Positions 7,797 through 16,499 of a stretch of DNA of 41,937 nt are shown piece by piece (within the stretch, counting starts at the first letter, position 1; each line of letters starts with the position of its first letter). The stretch comes from Bacteroidota bacterium (lineage in GTDB: Bacteria; Bacteroidota; Ignavibacteria; SZUA-365), in assembly GCA_014860565.1 (NCBI GenBank), contig JACZJN010000054.1, forward strand, positions 1 to 41,937, in the 5' to 3' direction. The notes under the pieces were generated by a model. It ran no database searches and was not told the origin of the DNA. It was given only the letters and a program-made list of their open reading frames with translations. A program made the translations under genes and the position numbers.

Positions 7797-8897
7797 TCAG
7801 GTATCGTCTTCACTCTCGAGAATCTGGAGGTAATTCCGATACCGCAGGGGATGGATTTCCTCACGCTCGACGGCGTCCTTGACGGCGCAGTCGGGTTCGT
7901 GGGTGTGGGTACAGGAGGGGAAGCGGCAGCCGCCGGAGAAATGCACGAACTCAGGGAAATAGCTGTGCAGGTCGTCGGCGTCGAACTGGAAGAGGCCGAA
8001 TTCGCGGATGCCGGGCGTGTCGGCGATGAAACCGCCCTCGGGAAGTTCATATAGCGTGCTGCGCGTCGTGGTGTGCATTCCCCGCTGACTCTGGTCGCTG
8101 AGTTCGGCGGTTTTCTCGTCGAGTTCGGGGATGAGAAGATTCAGGATGCTGGTCTTCCCCACCCCGCTGTGCCCGGAAAGCACCGACAGCTTTTCGTGCA
8201 GCAGTTCGCGCAGTTCGTCAAGTCCCTCGCCCGTGATGCAGCTGGTGAGCACGACGATGTAGTCGAGATCGCGGTACATGGTGGCGATGTCTTCGACGAA
8301 TTCCCGATCTTCTTCATCCGGAAGATCGATCTTGTTGATGCAGATGTGCGCTTCGAGTCCGCCCATCGCCGCGGCGACGAGGTACCGGTCGATGAGTCCG
8401 GGACGCAGCAGTTCGTCGGTCGCTGCCACGGTGACGATCACCTGATCCACATTCGCAACCAGGACCTGCGCGTATTCCGCGTCGCGTATGGAGGTACGCA
8501 GGAGAAAGGAATCGCGCTCGAAGACATGCGTGATCACTCCTTCGTCCTCGCCCATGTCTTCGTAGCGTACGATGTCGCCGATGGCGACCAGCGTCGCATC
8601 CTCGTTTTCGGTGGTGGTGGAACGACGGGGACGCGCCTTCTTGAATTCGCTCCCGTCCTGCAGAAGGATATCGGGACCGCCGGTCTGCACGACCAGCGCT
8701 TCGCGTTCCCGTTCCTCGTTCACCAGCTGTCCCTGCCGCGGTGCTCCCAGCTTACGGTCGAGGGTGTCTCCTTCGGTTTCCCCTTCGCCGGCATACTGCC
8801 AGCGCGCCGTCCCCTTCCGCCATTGCTTCTCGATGTCCTTGCGCTTGCTGACGCGTCGGAACACCTTGCGGCCGCTGCCTCCGCTGCTTCTGCCCAT
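7797..8897 (-). CDS. rsgA: Ribosome small-subunit biogenesis GTPase RsgA
   Basis: This 366-aa protein shows the circularly permuted GTPase order of RsgA/YjeQ: NKID (G4, about 188), then GHSGVGKT (Walker A, about 242-249), then DTPG (G3, about 293). A C-terminal zinc knuckle follows, C-x4-C-x-H-x5-C, seen as CRFPSCTHTHEPDC. It assists late 30S subunit maturation in the cytosol. The N-terminus has an extra basic, charged stretch of about 70 residues before the OB-fold, longer than in E. coli. The start is placed at the ATG one base after the stop of the upstream hydrolase gene; a start eight codons earlier would lie inside that gene. Confidence 0.95.
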   Translation of the reverse strand: MGRSSGGSGRKVFRRVSKRKDIEKQWRKGTARWQYAGEGETEGDTLDRKLGAPRQGQLVNEEREREALVVQTGGPDILLQDGSEFKKARPRRSTTTENEDATLVAIGDIVRYEDMGEDEGVITHVFERDSFLLRTSIRDAEYAQVLVANVDQVIVTVAATDELLRPGLIDRYLVAAAMGGLEAHICINKIDLPDEEDREFVEDIATMYRDLDYIVVLTSCITGEGLDELRELLHEKLSVLSGHSGVGKTSILNLLIPELDEKTAELSDQSQRGMHTTTRSTLYELPEGGFIADTPGIREFGLFQFDADDLHSYFPEFVHFSGGCRFPSCTHTHEPDCAVKDAVEREEIHPLRYRNYLQILESEDDT

Positions 8898-8898
8898 G

Positions 8899-10245
8899 CT
8901 ACTTCCCGCTGCCGCCGTCATCGGGAAGTGTAAAGGTCTTGCACCACGACGTCAGGTCGTCGATCAGCGATTCGACCACGTGCCCTTCCTGCTGGTAATT
9001 CCACGGCCCCGGCCTCGCATCCGTCGGGATGAAGAGATGATAGCAGTTGTCGTACGTCCGGAACGCGGTGTGCGGCACATCCTTGAGGATGTCCTGCCAC
9101 ATGATGTAGTCCATCTGCGGAGCCTGATAGTCTTTCGTACCGCGCGCGATGAAAATCGGCCGTCCGAGCGCGCGGGCGTAGGCGTGCTGATCACGCTTGT
9201 GCAGATCGTAGAAATACGTGGCCGGCATGTTGAGCAGCGTTTTCGTCGGCATCAGCGAACCGTCCTGGATTTGCTTCGCCTTGTCGAGTTCCGCGTCCAG
9301 TTTGGCCTGCTCTTCCGCGGAAATCGTATCCTGCATCGAGGCGATGAAGCGCAGCTGATCGGAGATCACCACTTCGAGCGGACGCGCGATCGGCGCCAGC
9401 ATGGCCACCGCGTCGACCGACGGTGCGTGTGCCGCGATTTCCGGTGCGAGCATCGCGCCCAGACTGTGCCCGATCAGCGTCAGATGCGTCGTATCGGCTT
9501 CCGGCTGTTGTTTCAGCAGCGCGATCGCAAGCAGCGCATCGTCGATCGTTTCTTCCTGCACAGTTACTTTGTAGCGATTCATTTTTGAACCGTACTGTTT
9601 GGTGCGCTTCTCGTAGCGCAGCACCATGACCCCGCGGCTGGCGAGTCCCCACGCGATATCACGAAATATCTTGTTCCCGGCAATTGTTTCGTCGCGGTCG
9701 CTGGGTCCCGATCCATGCACGAGCACCGCGGCCGGAAACGGACCCTTGCCCTTCGGCACGGTCAGCGTCGCGGGAAGCGGATATTCGCCGCCCTTGCCGA
9801 CGGTCAGTTCGCGCTCAGTAAACGCATTCGTGTCGGCGTACGCAGGCGGGAGGAAGCGGTATTCCTTTTTGATCGGATCAAGCCAGAACCCGCCGACGAG
9901 ATTGAGCGAATCGACGACGACACGGAACGCAAGCGAATCTTTCTCGAACAGCACGTTGTGGATGATGCTCGCGTAGCTGCCGTTCGGCGTCGCGGAAACG
10001 AGGCGGTGCGACTGCACGGGACCGGCCTTCGCGACCAGATCGTTGATGAGGGTTTCCCACTTGTCCCGTGTGATCTTCTCACGCAGCGACGGGTGCGACA
10101 GTGATTCGAGTCTATCCCACTGATGGCCGATGAGGGCGTCGATGAAAACCGACGCAGTCGTTTGCTGCGCCGCTGTCTGCGCCCGCGTGACGGCAGGGAT
10201 GAGGAGAAGAATGGAACAAATCAACGGAAGAAACAGATGGCGCAT
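8899..10245 (-). CDS. Secreted alpha/beta hydrolase with N-terminal DUF3887-like domain
   Basis: This 448-aa protein has a signal peptide (MRHLFLPLICSILLLIPAVTRA). A DUF3887-like domain spans about residues 25-110 (FIDALIGHQWDRLESLSHPSLREKI). The C-terminal alpha/beta hydrolase has an oxyanion region VLVHGSGPSDRD, the nucleophile elbow GHSLG with Ser261, Asp372 in GTKDYQ, and His403 in CYHLF. It likely hydrolyses an ester or peptide bond in the periplasm or outside the cell; the substrate is unknown. The start is chosen from the signal peptide, because the longer frame adds 37 residues with no such feature. The stop codon is one base before rsgA, so the two are translationally linked. Confidence 0.85.
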   Translation of the reverse strand: MRHLFLPLICSILLLIPAVTRAQTAAQQTTASVFIDALIGHQWDRLESLSHPSLREKITRDKWETLINDLVAKAGPVQSHRLVSATPNGSYASIIHNVLFEKDSLAFRVVVDSLNLVGGFWLDPIKKEYRFLPPAYADTNAFTERELTVGKGGEYPLPATLTVPKGKGPFPAAVLVHGSGPSDRDETIAGNKIFRDIAWGLASRGVMVLRYEKRTKQYGSKMNRYKVTVQEETIDDALLAIALLKQQPEADTTHLTLIGHSLGAMLAPEIAAHAPSVDAVAMLAPIARPLEVVISDQLRFIASMQDTISAEEQAKLDAELDKAKQIQDGSLMPTKTLLNMPATYFYDLHKRDQHAYARALGRPIFIARGTKDYQAPQMDYIMWQDILKDVPHTAFRTYDNCYHLFIPTDARPGPWNYQQEGHVVESLIDDLTSWCKTFTLPDDGGSGK

Positions 10246-10360
10246 CGGAAAACCTTGTGGAAAACGAATAGTCAAAATGCCGTATTTAATAAAGATACGA
10301 AGAACCCGGGCGGGTGGAAAGGATGAACGCGGGAACCCATCATCGCTGGATAACACAAGG

Positions 10361-10440
10361 TGGTGTGCGGTGGTGTAGTGTGGCGCAGGGTGGCGATGCG
10401 TGGCGCAAGGTGGCGCGCAATAGGGCGCGGTTGCGCGAGG
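10361..10440. repeat. Degenerate 10-bp tandem repeat, eight units
   Basis: Eight consecutive 10-base blocks share a TGGCGCAAGG-like unit: TGGTGTGCGG, TGGTGTAGTG, TGGCGCAGGG, TGGCGATGCG, TGGCGCAAGG, TGGCGCGCAA, TAGGGCGCGG and TTGCGCGAGG. The array abuts the stop codon of the vWA gene exactly and lies upstream of the hydrolase gene. Its period is close to one DNA helical turn. Confidence 0.7.
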
Positions 10441-12411
10441 TCAGCGCACGATCAGCAGGGGTTGGGTGATGACCTCGTGGGCGGTGACGTAGTGGACGCT
10501 GTAGCTGCCGGATTCAAGCGGGGACACAGCGATCCGGATATCGGTTAATCCCTCCACGATCGTGCGCGGGGGCAGGACGAGCACCGTGCGTCCGAGGTCA
10601 TCCGTGACAATGATGCGCAGCATCTGCGTCTGAAGTGAGCTGAGGCGCAGGGTTACGCTTTCGCGGGCGGGCTGTGGCCAGGGTGGCGCAGGGGAAAGTC
10701 CGGAAAGTGCGACGACGTTGTTTCTGCAGGAATCACGAATGACCAGCAGTCCGTTTTCACACACGGCGTCGGCATGCGAATTGAACTGCGCCGCGGTCAG
10801 CCGCACCGGCAGCAGATAGGCGGGATCTCCGCGCACCCGCAGCAGTGCCGCGCCGAGAGCAATGGGCTGGTCGAGCCGGGGACCGCCGAGACTCAGCGAG
10901 AGAAGTTGTTCCCTCCCCTCGCGACGCAATCCGCTGGCACGGACGCTCCACCCGGCGGGGAGTGCTGCGGATGAAAGCGGAGTTATCGCATCGAACAACG
11001 CATGCGCAGTGTCGACCCGGATCTCCAGATCGATATGCTGCACCCCTTCGGGAAGGTCGTACGCGGCGATGCGCAGCGGCAGCAGCGCCTCACTGCGGCG
11101 TGCGGTCAGCACGGTGTCGAGAGCCGCGCGCGCGGTGGCGGGACGCACGACGGACTCCAGCCGCAAACAGCCGGTCGGATCCGCGATCAGCAGCGGCTGC
11201 CAGGGTTCCGCGGCGGGTGAGCCCTCAAGCACAAGCCGCGCGATGGTGTAATACCCGTCTGTCAGTCCTGTCGCAGGAGGATCGACCTCGAAGATGTAGT
11301 CTCCTCCCACCGGGCGTCCGGAGACCGGCCAGACACCCGCTTCCATCGCTGCCACGCGCATTCCTCCCAGCGGGAGCGCCACGGAAAACGGAGGAGGCTG
11401 CAGCCCTGCGTCGAGTCGCACGCCGATCGCCATGGTCTGCACGGTATCATCACGAAGCGGTGCTGCTGGAGAACACCAGACGGCGAGAGGCAGCAGATCA
11501 TTCGGCAGATACGGCGCCTGGTAACTGGTGGCGGTCCACAGCGTATCACCCGGTGCGAGGACGTAGCCGATTTCCAGCTCGCGCATTTCCCCGTTGGCGC
11601 AGAACGGAGATCGACCGGTGGCTTCGCACCACAGGCGTGCGGGGTCGGGTTCGATGAGCGCGCGATAGACCGAGTCTACTGCACGCGCATCGCTTTCATA
11701 CACCATGAAACCGCCGGTGGCGGCGGTGAGCGTTCGCATCGCATCCTCGCCCTCGACGCGATTTTTCACCAGGACGACATAGATGCGGATGCCGTCGATC
11801 ACGGCGCGTCCGCGTACGTCGTCCCAGCTTCGGTCATACCACGAGGTGTTGTCATAGCCGTCGGTGAAAAACACGATGGCCTTGCGCGTGCCGCTGCCCG
11901 CGGCATTGACATCCTCTATCGCGCGATGCATGGTCTCATACAGCGCGGTGCCGTTGAGCGGCCAGGTTGCGGCTGAGAGTCCGTCGAGTGCGCTGCGCAG
12001 CCGCGCGCTGTCGCGGGTCATCGCGACTTCCCGGTCCACGGTCGTGGCGAAGGACCACAGCGACGCCTCGGCGCCGTCGTCGACGAAACCCATGCGCGAG
12101 AGGAAGGCGCGCGCAGCGGACATTTCTTTCGGGAAGTTGTCGTCAAGGCTGCGCTCGAAACCGATGGCCAAAGAAGGATGCTCGGTCATGGGTGCCGGGC
12201 AGGTCAACGTCATCGCGAGCAAACGCCCATTCTCCCGCACGATCAGGCGGTTGGGATCGAGAGGGTAGACGACGTTTCCGTCCCGGGCCAGGCGCAGCGA
12301 AAGTTGCAGCTCCGGATATGCCGAAACGTCGAGACCGCCGAGGAACAGCGCGTCCTGGCCGGATGCGGTGAGCGAAAGCAGTATCAGAAGTGTGAAGAAA
12401 AACGGGCGCAT
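10441..12411 (-). CDS. Secreted von Willebrand-A protein with T9SS-like C-terminal sorting domain
   Basis: This 656-aa protein has a signal peptide (MRPFFFTLLILLSLTASGQ). A vWA domain (about 75-255) includes AIVFFTDGYDNTSW, which retains the second metal-site Asp, and NGTALYETMHRA. The first MIDAS position, normally DxSxS, reads FERSLDD here, so metal binding may be impaired. The last ~85 residues (PWPQPARESVTLRL, DDLGRTVLVL, SPLESGSYSVHYV) match the type A sorting domain of type IX secretion (pattern PNP...GR...L..G.Y). It is probably exported to the surface. It lies 19 bases after the nucleotidyltransferase gene on the same strand and may be the tail of that operon. Confidence 0.83.
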   Translation of the reverse strand: MRPFFFTLLILLSLTASGQDALFLGGLDVSAYPELQLSLRLARDGNVVYPLDPNRLIVRENGRLLAMTLTCPAPMTEHPSLAIGFERSLDDNFPKEMSAARAFLSRMGFVDDGAEASLWSFATTVDREVAMTRDSARLRSALDGLSAATWPLNGTALYETMHRAIEDVNAAGSGTRKAIVFFTDGYDNTSWYDRSWDDVRGRAVIDGIRIYVVLVKNRVEGEDAMRTLTAATGGFMVYESDARAVDSVYRALIEPDPARLWCEATGRSPFCANGEMRELEIGYVLAPGDTLWTATSYQAPYLPNDLLPLAVWCSPAAPLRDDTVQTMAIGVRLDAGLQPPPFSVALPLGGMRVAAMEAGVWPVSGRPVGGDYIFEVDPPATGLTDGYYTIARLVLEGSPAAEPWQPLLIADPTGCLRLESVVRPATARAALDTVLTARRSEALLPLRIAAYDLPEGVQHIDLEIRVDTAHALFDAITPLSSAALPAGWSVRASGLRREGREQLLSLSLGGPRLDQPIALGAALLRVRGDPAYLLPVRLTAAQFNSHADAVCENGLLVIRDSCRNNVVALSGLSPAPPWPQPARESVTLRLSSLQTQMLRIIVTDDLGRTVLVLPPRTIVEGLTDIRIAVSPLESGSYSVHYVTAHEVITQPLLIVR

Positions 12412-12430
12412 GGGTGGAAACTACGGAATT

Positions 12431-13162
12431 TCAGGCAGATACGCCGCCATACCGGTGTTGTTCATGCGCGGCGATGCGATCGAGAGTGCCGAGGTCGGTC
12501 CAGTAGGCATCGGTCTCGACGCCTGTAAGCACATATCCCTGCTCCATCCCCCGTCGGTACAGATCGAAGATATCGTGGAAGCCTTCCGCGAAGCCCAGCC
12601 GGAACACATCGCCGCTCACGGCGTGGACGCCACAGAATCCGAGACGCTGTACGTCGGTGGGGACCGCCATTCCCTGCTCCATCCAGACTTCTTTCCCCAT
12701 GAAGCGCATGCGCGCATCGAAAAGCAGGGCGCGCCGTGTCTCCCGCCGGTTGACGAGCAGCGCCGCGAGTGGACGCCGGCCCGCCTCACGTTCGCCTTCC
12801 AGCGCGTTCCACAGCGGCGTGAGATCGGCTTCACATGCAATGTCCGCATTGTAAAGGAGGAAGGTCTCCTCTTTCTCAAGCAGCGAGGCGGCGTTGAGCA
12901 GGCCGCCTCCCGTTCCGAGAATATCCGTTTCTCTGAGCACATGTACGGAGACGCCGAATTCATGATGCCGGAAATAGTCCTCCACTTGTTCGGCGAAATG
13001 ATGCGCATTGATGATAATTTCATCGCAGCCCGCACGGAGCAGCGCATCGATGGCCAGGCGGATCATGGGGGTGCCGGCGATGGAAACCAGCGCCTTGGGA
13101 AGCGTGTCTGTTTGGGGTGCCAGCCGCGTCCCGAAACCCGCGGCGAGAATCATGCCCTTCAT
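12431..13162 (-). CDS. murU: Sugar-1-phosphate nucleotidyltransferase, MurU-like
   Basis: This 243-aa protein begins MKGMILAAGFGTRLAPQTD, followed by LPKALVSIAGTPMI, the NTP-transferase signature of MurU and GalU/ManC relatives. TGGGLLNA and YNADI follow in the expected order. In Pseudomonas, MurU makes UDP-N-acetylmuramate from MurNAc-1-phosphate in a peptidoglycan recycling shortcut and pairs with the kinase AmgK. An AmgK-like kinase lies in this operon, which supports the same role, but mannose-1-P or glucose-1-P as substrate is not excluded. The ATG overlaps the preceding stop codon (ATGA). A longer frame upstream would run through the RapZ-like gene and is rejected. Confidence 0.8.
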   Translation of the reverse strand: MKGMILAAGFGTRLAPQTDTLPKALVSIAGTPMIRLAIDALLRAGCDEIIINAHHFAEQVEDYFRHHEFGVSVHVLRETDILGTGGGLLNAASLLEKEETFLLYNADIACEADLTPLWNALEGEREAGRRPLAALLVNRRETRRALLFDARMRFMGKEVWMEQGMAVPTDVQRLGFCGVHAVSGDVFRLGFAEGFHDIFDLYRRGMEQGYVLTGVETDAYWTDLGTLDRIAAHEQHRYGGVSA

Positions 13163-13554
13163 TGCCAGGCCTCGCGTTCCGTGTGCGTGATGGTTATGTG
13201 GAAACCCAGTTCGCGGAGAGCGATGGCGGCGCGCTCGACGCAGAAGACGGAGCGATGCTGTCCGCCGGTGCAGCCGAAGCACACCTGCAGATGGGTGAAG
13301 CCGCGTGCGTCATAGGCGCGGGCGGTGCGTTCCACCAGCGCGATGGCATGCGCGAGGAATTCCGCGGTTTCGCCGCGTTCTTCGAGAAACTCCCGCACCT
13401 CGTTGTCGAGTCCGCTCTGATGCGCGTAGCGCGCCTCGCGTCCGGGATTCGGCAGCACACGGCAGTCGAAGACGAAGCCCCCGCCATTGCCGCTGGTGTC
13501 GCGCGGAATGCCTGACCTATGATAGCCGAAAGAATACAGATCGACGTGCAGCAT
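13159..13554 (-). CDS. Stand-alone RapZ C-terminal domain protein
   Basis: This 131-aa protein carries only the C-terminal half of RapZ/YvcJ: LYSFGYHRSGIPRD, GFVFDCRVLPNP, a Gly-Leu-Asp motif and GCTGGQHRSV (residues 94-103). The N-terminal P-loop NTPase of full-length RapZ is absent. In E. coli this C-terminal domain senses glucosamine-6-phosphate and binds the small RNA GlmZ. Its start overlaps the kinase stop (TGATG) and its stop overlaps the nucleotidyltransferase start (ATGA), so it is made together with two amino-sugar salvage enzymes. It is probably an amino-sugar-phosphate binding or regulatory subunit; that is inference. Confidence 0.88.
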   Translation of the reverse strand: MLHVDLYSFGYHRSGIPRDTSGNGGGFVFDCRVLPNPGREARYAHQSGLDNEVREFLEERGETAEFLAHAIALVERTARAYDARGFTHLQVCFGCTGGQHRSVFCVERAAIALRELGFHITITHTEREAWQ

Positions 13555-14609
13555 CAGCGGTTTCCGGAAGGTATGGAGAGCGTGGAAGGATCGTCGGAGA
13601 TCGCGAGCAGCAGATCGCGCAGCGCGGGCAGCGTGCGCATGATTTCGGCGGCGCGTAGAAGTTCGCCCAGCACCTCGAGCCGTGACGGGATAAGAGCGAG
13701 GAAATCCGGTTTGCCCTTGTTCAGCCCGAGATTGCCGAATGCTCCGAGCGCCTGCAGCAGACGCAGCACCGCGAATCCGTGAAAGTGATACAGAAATTCG
13801 CCACGATGCACCGGGCGCCGCTCTTCGAGCATGTCGCAATAGCGCGCGACGAGCAGCATGCGCTCTGCCTCGGGCAGGTTCCCGCGCGAGTCGTAGAGCA
13901 GCGCGGCGACATCGTAGTGCAGGGCGCCCCTGCGGCCCGACTGAAAATCAATGAACCAGGGTTCACCGTTCCGTACCATGATATTCCGTGACTGGAAATC
14001 GCGGTAGAGAAAACCGTCGCGTTCGGCATGAAGCAGCAGATCGATCAGACGGCTGGTGTCGCGGTCGAACGTGGCGCGATCCCATTCGACCTGCACCAGG
14101 CGTTCGAGAAAGTTCTCGCGGAAATATCGGATGTCGAAAGCCATGGCCTCGGCGCCGAATTCCTCATACTGATAGCACAGGCTGTAATCGATTTCCCCGC
14201 CGGCGTCCACCTGGAAGCGCAGCAGTTCGCCGAGCACCTGCGTGTACATCGCGCGCATTTCCATCATGCGCGTATCCTCGGGAAGGGACACCTGCCAGAG
14301 CGCCAGCGTCATGTCTCCGAGGTCCTCCTCGAGGTAGCTGCAATGATCCGCACCGATGGCGTATATCTCAGGCACGCGCAAACCTGCGGCGCGAAAGCTG
14401 CGGGCGAAACCCGTGAACGCGCGGTTTTCAGGGATATTCGGACCCAGTATTCCGATCGAGGAATGACCCGCGCTTCGCAGCCGGAAAATACGGCGGTCGG
14501 ACGCGTCGCCCTTCATGGCGTCGACGGAGGCGACATGCTCGCCGAAATGCTGTGCGTGCATGGCGGCCAGTCCCGCGGTTTCCGCCACGGGCACCGGAGC
14601 GGCATCCAT
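13554..14609 (-). CDS. amgK: AmgK-like amino-sugar kinase (phosphotransferase family)
   Basis: This 351-aa protein of the aminoglycoside phosphotransferase fold has the AmgK-type motif GDASDRRIFRL (about 34-44), a catalytic loop YRDFQSRNIM (Asp204, Asn209), and the metal-binding FIDFQ (Asp221). AmgK phosphorylates the anomeric position of N-acetylmuramate and N-acetylglucosamine in cell-wall recycling. The family also holds choline and ethanolamine kinases, but the neighbouring MurU-like enzyme favours AmgK. It starts 16 bases after the DUF885 gene and runs into the RapZ-like gene with a TGATG overlap. Confidence 0.82.
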   Translation of the reverse strand: MDAAPVPVAETAGLAAMHAQHFGEHVASVDAMKGDASDRRIFRLRSAGHSSIGILGPNIPENRAFTGFARSFRAAGLRVPEIYAIGADHCSYLEEDLGDMTLALWQVSLPEDTRMMEMRAMYTQVLGELLRFQVDAGGEIDYSLCYQYEEFGAEAMAFDIRYFRENFLERLVQVEWDRATFDRDTSRLIDLLLHAERDGFLYRDFQSRNIMVRNGEPWFIDFQSGRRGALHYDVAALLYDSRGNLPEAERMLLVARYCDMLEERRPVHRGEFLYHFHGFAVLRLLQALGAFGNLGLNKGKPDFLALIPSRLEVLGELLRAAEIMRTLPALRDLLLAISDDPSTLSIPSGNR

Positions 14610-14625
14610 CAGGAGACCCGCCGCA

Positions 14626-16386
14626 TTACAGTCCCGCCGTGGCCCCGTTCTCTGCCGGGAGCTTCATGATCATGGGGTGGTATTTCGGGGAGATGGTCCC
14701 GTAGGATAAAAGCTCGTCGTGGAACGCCTTGAGGGAGAACGCACTCCCGGCCTTCTTCTCTGCCCGGCGGCGCAGCTCGTTGATCTTCAGATTTCCGTAG
14801 AAATACGTGCTCAGCTGTGCCGAGGTCAGGCAGGCACGGCGCCATTTTCCTGCTGCTTCGCCTTCTTCCTGGAATCCCTTCTCCATCATCAGCGCCATCG
14901 CTTCGCGTTCGGTCATGCCCATCGCATGGATGCGCTGGTCGATGATCGCGTTGATCAGCAGGCGCAGATGCATTTTCAGTACCTGCATCTTCACCTCATC
15001 GCCGCCATAGCCGGCATCGGCCATCATCTGTTCCGTGTAGGTGGCCCAGCCTTCTGCAAAGACCCCACTGCTCATTACACCACGGATGAGCGTGGGCGGC
15101 TTCGACCGGTTGGCCGCGGCGAGCTGAAGGAAATGTCCAGGCATGGCTTCGTGCACAGTGAGATTCTTGAGCATGTAGTCATTGTATTCGCGGTAGAACG
15201 ATTCCTTCCGCGCCGCCGTCCAGTCTTCGGGCGTCGGAGAGATCGCAAAGAACGTCTTGCCCTTCTCCTCCAGCGCGCCGGGGGAATCGCAGTAGGCGAC
15301 GGCCACGCCGCGCTGGAATTCCGGCATGACGATGATTTCAATCGGCTCGGTGGGCATGGTCACCAGCTGTTTTTCCGCCACGAAGCGCTCGACTTCCTCG
15401 AGGTCCGCGCGCGCCTGGTCCACAATGGTTGTATCGTTGGGACGATCCTCGGCCAACCGGCTGAGCACGCCTCGTATCAACTGTGCGGGATCATCCGGCA
15501 TCGGGACGTCGGGCATCAGCTTCGCATGCAAGGCCATAGCCGTGATGCGCATGGATGCGGTCGTGATTTCGAGTTCGCGCTCCGCCTCCACCAGCAGGGC
15601 TTCTGGATCCATGTCGGTGTCGAGCCGGTAGCTGAATTTCTTTGCATACAATTCTTTCCCGAGACGGAAATCGCCGGAGGAACGCGGCTGCAGTTCTTCT
15701 TTCATCCATTCACCGAAGGCCTGAAGTGCGCTCACTGCCTGATCACGCGCGTCGCGGACATCCACCTGCAAGTCTGTCGGACACTGATCGATGAAGGGCT
15801 GCAGTGTTTCATTGAGCAGTGCGATAGTGCCGTCGTTCTGAAGGATGGCAGTCTGCGTATGGATCGACGGTGGATGATTCAGGTTGGCACGGGCGGCATC
15901 GAGCATGGCGGGAATGGCGCGCAACCGACCCGCTACGGCATGCATGCGCTCCGGCACGGGAGCGAATTCACGGGAAATGAGCGCGTAAATAGCGCCGCCA
16001 GGATTATAGGCGAGCGGATTCCATTCCCATTCACGCAGTTCCTGCAGCGCGAAGAGATTCGCCTCGAGATTGTGCCGGAGAATGTCGTAGTCGATCATGT
16101 CCTGCGGAGAGAGCGCCTCGACGCGCATTCCGCGCAGTGTATCGAGATACGCCTGGTACAAAGCGAGATCAGCGTCCCTGCCAGCGGCGGAATAGTCGTT
16201 CATCCGCGCGTCGAATCGATGATCTCCAAGCGCGGTGGCGTCTTCGGGATGCTGTGCGAGATAGGTCTCGAGGAAGCGTTCGGCGACCTGTTCGAACTCC
16301 GCGTCTTCCGCGCTGCGCGGGTCGCGGCTGCATGAGACGAAGAGGACAATGGAGAGCGGCAGAATAAAAAGGCGGCGGTAGTACAT
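14626..16386 (-). CDS. DUF885 family lipoprotein, probable metallopeptidase
   Basis: This 586-aa protein begins MYYRRLFILPLSIVLFVSCSRD, a lipoprotein signal with the acylated Cys at position 19. It carries the DUF885 hallmark HEAMPGH (about 412-418), then AEGWATYTEQM about 30 residues on, which together resemble a zinc peptidase active site (H-E-x-x-x-x-H then E). DUF885 proteins are envelope-located and thought to be peptidases; the substrate is unproven. Its place in front of amgK, rapZ-CTD and murU would suit a role in handling cell-wall peptides, which is inference. The ATG at 16386 is chosen for the lipobox; a longer frame adds 21 residues without function. Confidence 0.85.
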   Translation of the reverse strand: MYYRRLFILPLSIVLFVSCSRDPRSAEDAEFEQVAERFLETYLAQHPEDATALGDHRFDARMNDYSAAGRDADLALYQAYLDTLRGMRVEALSPQDMIDYDILRHNLEANLFALQELREWEWNPLAYNPGGAIYALISREFAPVPERMHAVAGRLRAIPAMLDAARANLNHPPSIHTQTAILQNDGTIALLNETLQPFIDQCPTDLQVDVRDARDQAVSALQAFGEWMKEELQPRSSGDFRLGKELYAKKFSYRLDTDMDPEALLVEAERELEITTASMRITAMALHAKLMPDVPMPDDPAQLIRGVLSRLAEDRPNDTTIVDQARADLEEVERFVAEKQLVTMPTEPIEIIVMPEFQRGVAVAYCDSPGALEEKGKTFFAISPTPEDWTAARKESFYREYNDYMLKNLTVHEAMPGHFLQLAAANRSKPPTLIRGVMSSGVFAEGWATYTEQMMADAGYGGDEVKMQVLKMHLRLLINAIIDQRIHAMGMTEREAMALMMEKGFQEEGEAAGKWRRACLTSAQLSTYFYGNLKINELRRRAEKKAGSAFSLKAFHDELLSYGTISPKYHPMIMKLPAENGATAGL

Positions 16387-16437
16387 GGGTATTTTCCAGG
16401 AGAAAGGGTTGTATCGTTTAAAAGTACGGCAATTCCT

Positions 16438-16467
16438 CCCCGCACTCAAACCGGTGTGGGTGCGGGG
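16438..16467 (-). terminator. GC-rich hairpin after the PP2C gene
   Basis: CCCCGCAC and GTGCGGGG form a perfect 8-bp stem about 33 bases after the PP2C stop at 16500, reading the minus strand. No T-run follows directly (AGGAATTGCC), so it may be a weak or factor-assisted terminator, or an mRNA-stabilising stem ahead of the DUF885 gene. Confidence 0.4.
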
Positions 16468-16499
16468 CTGACTGAGAATGGGATGCCATGAAAAGAATG

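Noticed and set aside
10361-10440. Possible CRISPR-like array
   Set aside because: Units are 10 bases with no spacers and are imperfect; this is a plain tandem repeat.
14719-16335. Long open frame on the + strand (538 codons)
   Set aside because: It is antisense to the DUF885 lipoprotein, which has a lipobox and the HEAMPGH motif; the + frame shows no family motif and has the composition of a GC-rich shadow.
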